DNA of 64,000 bases from Coffea arabica. Taxonomy: Eukaryota > Streptophyta > Magnoliopsida > Gentianales > Rubiaceae. The notes beneath the pieces are model-generated. The model did not search any database. It was not told the origin of the DNA and was given only the letters and a program-made list of their open reading frames with translations. The first letter of the stretch is position 1, and each line of letters begins with the position of its first letter. This document shows positions 56,850 through 64,000 of the stretch, in pieces. The position numbers were made by a program, and so were the translations under genes. The stretch lies in the NCBI RefSeq assembly GCF_036785885.1, contig NC_092320.1:22941557-23005556 (forward strand), given 5' to 3'.

Positions 56850-57517
56850 TGCTTGAGAGATAAGTGGTAGGAAGTGTGCCAAGTGACGGTTGTCTTGCAT
56901 GACCCCAAAACTGTGTTTGACCAGAAAATTCCTCTCTTGTCTTCATTTCCAACTGAGAGACTAGAGGAAAAGCTGTAGAGATTTTCCTTGTCTATCTCCC
57001 TCTTCCAACCGAGAGAAAGTAGAGAGAAAGAATGAGAAAAGCAAACTTTCTTGCTTCATTTGCAGCTGAGAACCAAGGCTGATTTAACCACAAACTCCAC
57101 AAAAGTTCCCTATTTCTTCAACCTTCAACCGTGAGTGAGGGAGCCTTCCTCTTTCCTTCTTCCAGCCGTGAGTGTAGGGAAAAGGGAGAGGAAATCTGGA
57201 GTCTTGTTTCCTGATTCCAGCCAAGGGAAGTTGGAGTAAGTTGGGAGGAAATCTAGTGTCTTGTGCCGGTGCTTCAACCAAGAGAATCAGTGAGGAAAGA
57301 AAGGGAGGAAACTGACCATATTTCCAGCTTAGTATTTTGCAGGTAGGAAGGTAAAACTTGTGATAAAACCCCTCATTTTTCAATACTCTTAGCTATGTAT
57401 GATACATGTTAGATTTTACCATGAAAAGAGAGTTTTTGAGGAAGAAAACCTTGTGTAATGACTGATCTTCTGCTGGAAAAAATTCTATTATGGCCAAGGA
57501 AGAAAGAAACTAGTTGT
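56850..57517 (+). repeat. probable long LTR fragment, copy J (5' part)
   Basis: Shares the U3 layout of copies B and C: a degraded TGCCAAGTGACGG inverted repeat, TTTGACC, a GAGAGA-rich transcribed-leader-like stretch, and donor AAG|GTAAAAC at about 57351 followed by T-rich sequence. It is cut at 57517 by minus-oriented LTR H. Left boundary uncertain, possibly as far as 56760. Confidence 0.5.
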
Positions 57518-58775
57518 TGTGACGACCTCACCTCCCGTTAGGGCGTACCCAAGGGTTTGACGAACTGCCTACCCAACTCTCGTCAGGACTCTCTCACTCA
57601 CTTCAATCAACTCTCAAGATTAACCATTCAAGCCTCTAAAATAATATTTAAATTCTACAATTCAACCAAAATTCAAACTTATTGACAACCCAAAAGCCAT
57701 ATGTATGATACAACATCAAATGTCAAAATACATTCTATCTACCAAAAGAATAAGTACAAGAGGGGTTATACACTTTAGTTCACACTTGATTGCTCCGGAT
57801 CTCCACTCCTGTAAGAAAAACAAAAACTAAAGGAATGAGCTAAAAGCCCAATGAGGTTCCAAAATAAGCAATCAAGTAGGTAAAACACAGAAATATCACA
57901 TTTACCACTTTTCACAGTAATAAAAAGTCATTCAAGAAACAATCATTCAATCATTGGAAGGATACATGCTCACTTAGAGCCATTCATTCATTCAGTCATT
58001 CAGTCTCCGACCATTTCTCCCTTATTCCTCCGACATGTGAAAACATTTGAAAATAAAACTCCAGCAGTGATCATTTCATTCAGTCAGTTATTTCATTCTT
58101 TGCATTTCATTCATTAGCCAGTACTCCACCAGATTTCGTGGTCATACTTGAGTATACCAAAACAATGGCCCAGGGTCACCAACCTACCCAACCGAGTCCG
58201 CGTCTGGCTTGAATAGGCTAGCGACAAAGGGCAAGGGCCCAGTTTAGCCAAAAGCTTACATTCATACACAAGTAACATTCAATCACTTGATCATTGAAAA
58301 TTTCGTGATCACTTAGGTCGAGTGCGATAAAGTACACACTCGCCTATTGAAAATTCATTTAACAATCATTGAAAAGCATTTAACATTCAAGCAAGCATTC
58401 ACAACAATCCATATGGTCATTGGAAGCACAACATACAAGGAGCACTCACCAATAGTCAAGTAAGCAAGACAAGAGAAAGTTTTCACAAGTTCTCCTCGGG
58501 GTTTCCCTCGAAATCCTCTTGAATACCTGAGAAATGTACAATCAATGATTACCTATAATCGTTCAACCAAGGGCAAACAATTTCCTCTTAACCCTTCACT
58601 CAAGTATGCTCAATTTCTTGTCAAATTAAGAGAGAAACTCTCTTCACTTAACCACTAAGATAACAAGTGATTTATATCAAGGAAGATTCAAAAGTGCTCC
58701 ATTTGTATGTTAAAACGTGGTAGGAGTTTTCGATTCAAAAGTTATCCAAACCGCTCAAGAGTTTAACAAAACACA
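57518..58775 (-). repeat. long LTR copy H (minus)
   Basis: Plus strand opens TGTGACGACCTCACC, the reverse complement of the family end. Landmarks on minus: acceptor TTTCTCAG ending 58527, 77-nt cassette 58526-58450, donor GTGAGT from 58449, HP1 58344-58316, palindrome-like TACTTGAGTATACC 58140-58158, acceptor TCTTACAG with the next exon from 57808, terminal block about 57600-57518. Its upstream third is missing or merges with the next fragment. Possibly the 3' LTR of gypsy-2. Confidence 0.8.
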
Positions 58776-59095
58776 CGTGGGAGGGAAAACCACTTTCACT
58801 TCCTTAACTCCTAATCTTTTGCCCAAGGTGGCTGACCTAATCAACCAAGTCCACTACTGGCTCGGCTAGGTCAACTTGCTAGGGGCTTAGGACCCAATTC
58901 AGTCGATGTGATAAAGTACACAATAGCCTATATTCAGTCCTGCACATTCCATTCAACAATCATAATGATAACTATTTCAGTTCCATAAGGCAAGTGGCGA
59001 TAAAGTACGCCATAGCCTTTTAGCAGTAATTTCAATATCAAAACAACAACCTCATCTCTTTCATTCATATCACTCAACAACGGCTTCTACTTGAG
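58776..59095 (-). repeat. LTR fragment with two HP1 hairpins
   Basis: Contains the family segment between HP1 and the palindrome (GGCTGACCTAATCAACC..., about 58829-58890) and two HP1 hairpins at 58901-58929 and 58989-59018. Ends in a short direct repeat (CTCAACAACGG.TTCTACT at about 59073 and 59115). It separates LTR H from gypsy-2 pol, so the 3' end of gypsy-2 has been rearranged. Confidence 0.6.
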
Positions 59096-59900
59096 CTTCT
59101 TCGGCTGCTTCCACTCAACAACGGATTCTACTTTAGCCAGATTCACCGTTACTCCATCCTTTGAAATTATACGCCTGAGAAAAGACACTTCCTCTAATCA
59201 AAATTCACATTTACTAACTTTAGCATACAATTGATGCTCTTTTAATGCCTGCAATACTAGTCTCAAGTGTTGCTCATGATCTTCTCGAGTTTTGGAGTAA
59301 ATCAAAATATCATCAATAAATATCACCACAAATTTGTCTAGATATGGTCTAAATACTCGATGTATCAAATCCATAAATTCTATTAGAGCATTAGTTAATC
59401 CAAATAGCATCACTGCAAACTTGTAATGCTCGTAGCGAGTATTAAAGGCTATCTTTGGTACATCCTCCTTCCTTATCCTTAATTGGTATTAGCTTTGCCT
59501 GAGACCTATCTTAGGATACACTGCAGCCCCTTGAAGTTGGTCGAATAACTCATCAATATGTGGTAAAGGGTATTTGTTTTTAATGTTGGCATTATTTAGA
59601 CACCGATAATCTATACACAATCTTAAACTCCCATATTTCTTCTTAACAAATAGGACTGGAACTCTCTACGGGGATTCACTCAGCTGTCTAAAACCCCTCT
59701 CTAACAAATTCTGCAGCTGAATTTTCAATTCTTTAAGCCCTGCTAGGGCCATTGTGTAAGGAGTTTTAGAAATGGGAATTGTCTCGGGCATTAATTCAAT
59801 CTTAAATTTCACTTCTCTTTTAGAAGGTAAGAATACTAATTCCTCAGGGAATACATTCGGATAATCTTTCATAACTGGGACATCTTCTATCCTTATCTTA
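59096..59900 (-). pseudogene. gypsy-2 reverse transcriptase fragment
   Basis: Frame 59872-59666 carries the RT entry spacer (YPNVFPEELVFLPSKREVKF, ISKTPYTMALAGLKELKIQL). After frameshifts, frame 59413-59198 has [40 protein letters not shown] (the FIDD active site) and [12 protein letters not shown]. It continues with VSFLRRIISKDGVTV-like sequence to about 59100. RT C-terminus, RNase H and integrase are absent, replaced by LTR fragments. Confidence 0.88.
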
Positions 59901-61560
59901 TCTCCTGGGGTTAATTAAATAAGCCAAATATCCTTGCACTCCTTTATACAACAACTTCCTGGCCTGAATCCCTGAAATAAGGGCAAATGAGGCCAATTTA
60001 CCCTTCACATTCAATCTTACGGTTGGTTCCCACGGTATATGAAATTCGACTACTTTGGTTCTACAGTTTAGTTGGCCATGATATCAGGCTAAACAATCCA
60101 TACCTATAATAATATCATACGCTCGAATAGGCAAGGTTATCAAATCTACTGTCAACCTTCTTTCTCTAAACCAAAACTCACAATGTTCGCCCGTAGGCAT
60201 TCTATTTAGTCAGTCTCACATCAATAACACACATAAAATCAGAATTTACAAAAGAATGGGTTGTACCAGGATCTATTAAAATTCGAGCAAGACGATGAAA
60301 AACAGGAATCGTACCTTTCACCACTTCAGCCGATTCTGGGGCCTGCTACCTGTCTATTGCGTAAACCCTAACTGGCACCCTTGGTCTGCTACTCCTCTCA
60401 TTGGTCTGCCTAAGGATAATCTGGTCCGTTGGTTGTTGAGGCATTTGTCCCTCTCTGTGCTCTTCTCGGATAGCTATTAACTTGGTGTTCGGTACTACCA
60501 TAAACTAAACATATTCGTCCATTTAGCCAACAATTGTTTTCAAAGTGATTTGCCTTCCCACAGTAGCCATAGGCTAGGCGACGAACCACTACCTAGCCTC
60601 CTCGAGGTGTTCCTCTACGTTGCCCCCTTCCTAGTTGAGCTGCTCCAAATGAAGCTCATTCGGGTTTTTCTTGCGACAAAGGTGGAAGAGAGGTAAATCT
60701 CATTCCACCTACTTCCCTGCCAGCTTTAGGAGGTGGTGCATTCTCTCTAGGTTTTCCAAGATTACCACCAGGTGTACCTTTTTTCCGGGTTTGGAAAGCT
60801 CTCAATTGACACTTTGCACTCTCTACCCTTTGAGCTCTCTCAAGGGCCTCCCAAAAAGTGTGTATCTGTGCGGTGGCTAAGGCTTCCTGTATCTCCAAGT
60901 TCAACCCCTATATAAATCGCCTCTTCCTCTTTTGCTCTGTGACAACCAGTTTATGAGCAAATTTTGACAGTTTAGTGAACTGAGTTTCATACTCAGCAAC
61001 ACTCATCGTCCCTTGTCGAAACCTTATAAACTCATCCTCCCTCTTTTCCTGGATTATAAGAGGTATAAAATTTTCATTAAACTCTGTAGTAAAATTCATC
61101 CAAGTCCAAGGCACTCTCTCTCTCTCTCCCACTTGGCCTAAATAATATTCCACCAAGATCAAGCCGCTCCCTCAAATTGAAATACTGCAAAGGTCACTTG
61201 TCTTTCCTCCGATTATCTCAAGGCTTCAAAAATATTAACCACATTTTTCAACCAATTTTCAGCTGTTTTTGGGTCAGGGTCCCCAGAGAACTTAGGTAGG
61301 TAAAATTTTAGAAATCTTTCTAGGGCTTTATCCTTTCCTACCTCTCAGTCCCTAGGTTGAATTACAAACTCGGCCCCTTGATCTTGTTGGGGTGCTAAAA
61401 GTTCTAAAATGTCGGTCATTTGGTTTAAGGCGGTAGCTACTAGGTCACATAGCTTGGCTTCCTGTTCTTGGTTCTGATTGACCATAGATTCCTGCTCTCC
61501 CTGTTGCTTTTGGGGTTGCCTAGGTCTACACCCTCATCGTCATGGCCTGACTTCCATATT
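59901..61560 (-). pseudogene. gypsy-2 gag and protease
   Basis: Gag begins at about 61553 (MEVRP, then stops) and includes LERFLKFYLPKFSGDPDPKT, AENWLKNVVNIFEAL, then frame 61162-60908 (MILVEYYLGQVGER, FIPLIIQEKREDEFIRFRQG, YETQFTKLSKFAHKLVVTEQ) and 60904-60656 (NLEIQEALATAQIHTFWEAL and a basic linker). Protease lies around 60310-60240: RILIDPGTTHSF, where the usual catalytic DSG reads DPG. Close relative of gypsy-1 with the same order; many stops and frameshifts. Confidence 0.85.
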
Positions 61561-62513
61561 TCACTACCAATCTATTTATAAATAAATGACAATTAACTAC
61601 ATATGCATATGTTAACAAGTAATTTCAATCCAAAATGCTTGCAATTCACACAATATTATAACAAAATAATTGCACAATAATTAGATTACATTCTGCAACA
61701 ATGTCAATTACAATACATATTAACTTAAACCATATTTAGAGAAACCAAGCAAGTCACAAATACATCCAACACTCAAACAAAAATAACATAAACTTCAGTT
61801 CAACTTTAGTTCAAGCATAACATAAACATCCAATGCTCAAACTTTAGTTCATCACTGAGCTAGTGGACCCCATCACCTCCACCGGTTTAGCTTCACCTTC
61901 AACTCTAGGGGCTTCTCCAACCTAGCCTTCCCCATCTAAATTTTCTCTCACAACTTCTTCCATCAAGACTTCACATTCAGTCAAAATTCCCTCTGTTTGA
62001 TCCCTTACCTGCCTTACCATCCTTGCCAAACAATTTTTAGTGACCTGTAACTACTCCCTTAAAGTATTAGTCCTTTCCTGTTCGGCCATCAACTTTGTAT
62101 CCATTTCTCGGATTCTTTCATTTTGCATTCTTGTAACTGCCCCTGTCTCTTGGATTTGGTTATAGTATGTCTCATTTTGGGTCACCAACCTCCGTCTTTC
62201 ATCTACCATTGCTAGCACTATCCGATTGAGGTACGAGTACATATTCCAACAATCACACCGACTAGTCATTCGCTGCGTTAGGACATACCGTCAAAAGGGG
62301 CTACTTGGTTCTTCTTGAAACATTATAGTTCTGCGCGGCCTCTGAGGCCCCTCGTTTCCATCATTTCTTTCCATGCCTACAAGTTTCAATTAAGGTCAAA
62401 GTCTTATTAAATATCACATAAAGTATTATACTTGACACTTCACTCTATAGGTCTTAAATCTTTATAGTTACCTACTTCTTTTACTTTTTTTCCTAGTTCA
62501 TTTCAAACCTAAA
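61561..62513 (-). pseudogene. gypsy-2 leader with upstream ORF
   Basis: A short frame starts at about 62374 (MERNDGNEGPQRPRRTIMFQ, stop after FDGMS), followed by an open stretch 62269-62051 (RIVLAMVDERRRLVTQNE, MQNERIREMDTKLMAEQERT) that is Gln/Glu/Arg-rich and coiled-coil-like. Gypsy-1 has a comparable ORF and coiled-coil stretch at the same place. The remainder to gag is non-coding. Confidence 0.55.
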
Positions 62514-62524
62514 CGCTGATACCA
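62514..62524 (-). other. gypsy-2 primer binding site
   Basis: Minus strand TGGTATCAGCG, one change from TGGTATCAGAG, immediately inside the LTR end (TATGACGACC on plus, from 62527). Confidence 0.85.
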
Positions 62525-62526
62525 CT

Positions 62527-63066
62527 TATGACGACCCCTTTTCCCCTTAGGGCATATCCTAAGGGTTAGCGGATCGTCTACCTAACTCTCACCAGGACTC
62601 ACTCACTCACATTAATTTGAGAGAAAACATTTCCCAATAAATATTCAAACATTCATTCTTAAGTACAACACCAACCAGATTAGAATATAAATTTGTCCAT
62701 TAAAAGGAACAAAAAACAAGTTTTAACATTGAAAAACAAATTAGACCTCCCCAAGAGTATCTATCTCTGCTCGACACTTCTTCCAACCTCAACTCCTATA
62801 AGGAAAACAAAACTAAGGGGTTGAGCTAGAGCACAATGAGGTTCAAAAGGGACAGGTAACCAATTAGCAATATAAAACATTCACTAAACATAACAATTCA
62901 AGATATCAATTTCAATAAAAGTAATCAATCAATTTAAAGGATACAGATTCTGCTCACTCTGCCATTCCTTCCCCTTATAACCTCTAAAACAATAAACAAT
63001 CGCCTACATTCATTAAACAGTTCTGTAATCTCTAAACTTCAGGGTAAAACTCGAGTTTACCATACA
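62527..63066 (-). repeat. gypsy-2 5' LTR, 3' portion (LTR I)
   Basis: The terminal block with TCGTC and a decayed hairpin is at 62527-62610, the acceptor-like CCTTATAG next to 62795, and palindrome-like AAACTCGAGTTTACC at 63048-63062. Sequence similarity stops at about 63066, where another repeat begins; HP1, the cassette and the first donor are not in the window. Confidence 0.8.
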
Positions 63067-64000
63067 TTTTGATAAGTACATATTTTGAGTGTTTTAAGCG
63101 TGTTTTATTACTTAGTTTTGATGTGTTGTAGTTATGTTTATAGCTAATTAGCTAGGATTCTAGTGAAGTTTTGCATTTTTATGGTTTAAGTGGTAAAAAT
63201 TTCATTTCTATGAATTTTAATGGTGAAAACTTCATGTTTTTGTAGGTTTAATGGTTCAGTCATCAAATGGAGTTAAAGTGAAAAGATATTTGGATGATTG
63301 ATAATGGTTTGAAATGATAAAAAGAGAATATGAAGTGCAAGTAAGGAAGTTTTCCAGTTTTGATACCTTTTAGTATTTCGGCTATATCTTGAACTACAAG
63401 CATTGGATTGAGGTAATGCTTGTACCATTTTAAAGTAAGAGATAGATTTAGATTTGTTATGAAGACATCGAAGTCCAGTTTAGTCATTTTCATTGTCAAA
63501 ATATTGAAATATAGTAGTGCATTTTCATTGTCGAAAGTTGAAATAGAGTTTTGATTAGTTGAGAATATTTTGGTCATTTCTCAGTCCACATAGATCCAAA
63601 TTGGATAAATCTTGAGGCATTGGAAAGATAACTCAAAGGGATACAACTTTCATGTTTTATACAAGAGCTAGTTCAGCCTCCATCATTGACAAAATATCAG
63701 TGGAAGTTGGCACAAAAATAGAGCATGGATGAAATCTGCCCAGAATGAGCAAATATGCAAAAAGAGCAAAACGGGGGGCCAATATGCAGGGTAGGTCATG
63801 TTTATAGCTCGCGTATTCTCTAATTTGGCTGTAACTTGCTTTGCAACTTGTGGTCACACAACCTTTTTGACCACATTTTCTGCAAAGATTCCGACTAGAA
63901 ATGAGCAAATTCGCATGGCAACTTTGAGAAGTAACCTTTGAGAGTTTCAAGAAGCAATTTTGCCAACTAGAAACAACTCTTCTTGAGCTTGAATCTCTCT
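63067..64000 (+). repeat. start of an unresolved LTR-like repeat
   Basis: It interrupts LTR I abruptly. A TG at 63070 begins TGATAAGTACATATTTTG, a plausible LTR start, and the following 930 bp are non-coding with the A/T-rich, low-complexity character of plant LTR U3 sequence. Open frames on the minus strand have no family features. The right end is outside the window. Confidence 0.4.

Noticed and set aside
1..64000. Bacterial-type features: CRISPR array, operons, rRNA, integrons
   Set aside because: The spaced repeats are LTR family motifs hundreds to thousands of bases apart; the sequence is plainly plant nuclear. No tRNA or rRNA gene was recognised.

Overview
The window is nuclear DNA of a flowering plant, almost certainly a eudicot; the sequence does not fix the species. 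It is AT-rich, gene-poor and dominated by LTR retrotransposons. The only intact protein gene is a UGT71-type glycosyltransferase at 51960-53375 (-). A short terminal-exon candidate of an unidentified host gene lies at 49352-49419 (+). Nearly everything else is transposable-element DNA, much of it in nests that can be resolved from empty-site logic and target-site duplications (TSDs).

Layout. 1-2508: Ty3/gypsy element (-) with its 5' LTR, lying against a decayed LINE at 2513-4495 (-). 4496-5144: unassigned. 5145-49134: a 44-kb nest. Its backbone is a decayed chromovirus-type gypsy element, here called gypsy-1 (-). Its 5' LTR is at 47595-47388 plus 33620-32423, and its body at 32422-31874, 16378-15846, 13096-10838 and 8234-7751. 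Inserted into it are solo LTR B (8235-10837, TSD GATTT), solo LTR C (13097-15845, TSD GGATT/GGATC), a long-LTR non-autonomous element X (16379-31873, TSD TACAT), and a Ty1/copia Sirevirus-like element with an extra ORF region after pol (33621-47387, -). X's 3' LTR is itself split by a PIF/Harbinger-type transposon carrying a tetraspanin gene fragment (22628-25981, TSD TTA) and by a 4.36-kb solo LTR (26656-31014, TSD CAATG). A sister 4.39-kb solo LTR splits the copia gag (41471-45864, TSD CTCAC). 49135-57517: intergenic DNA with the UGT gene and MITE-like repeats. 57518-63066: a second relative, gypsy-2 (-). 63067-64000: start of another unresolved repeat.

The most unusual signal is in the large LTR family shared by gypsy-1, gypsy-2, X and the solo LTRs (copies A-J here). 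Although the copies are strongly diverged, each keeps the same ordered landmarks: a 5' splice-site-like AG|GTAAAC or AAG|GTGAGT; an acceptor followed by a 57-77 nt exon-like cassette closed by GTGAGT; a hairpin with loop TACTTTAT whose stem shows paired substitutions; a TACTCGAGTA palindrome; a CCTTACAG|G acceptor; and a hairpin-bearing terminal block ending in TCACA. This suggests 2.6-2.9-kb LTRs whose transcripts may be spliced twice inside the LTR.

Functionally, the transposon genes are broken by stops, frameshifts and insertions, so the nest is a fossil record rather than a set of working genes. The UGT gene is the only locus with a complete coding frame, all expected catalytic motifs and a plausible TATA box.
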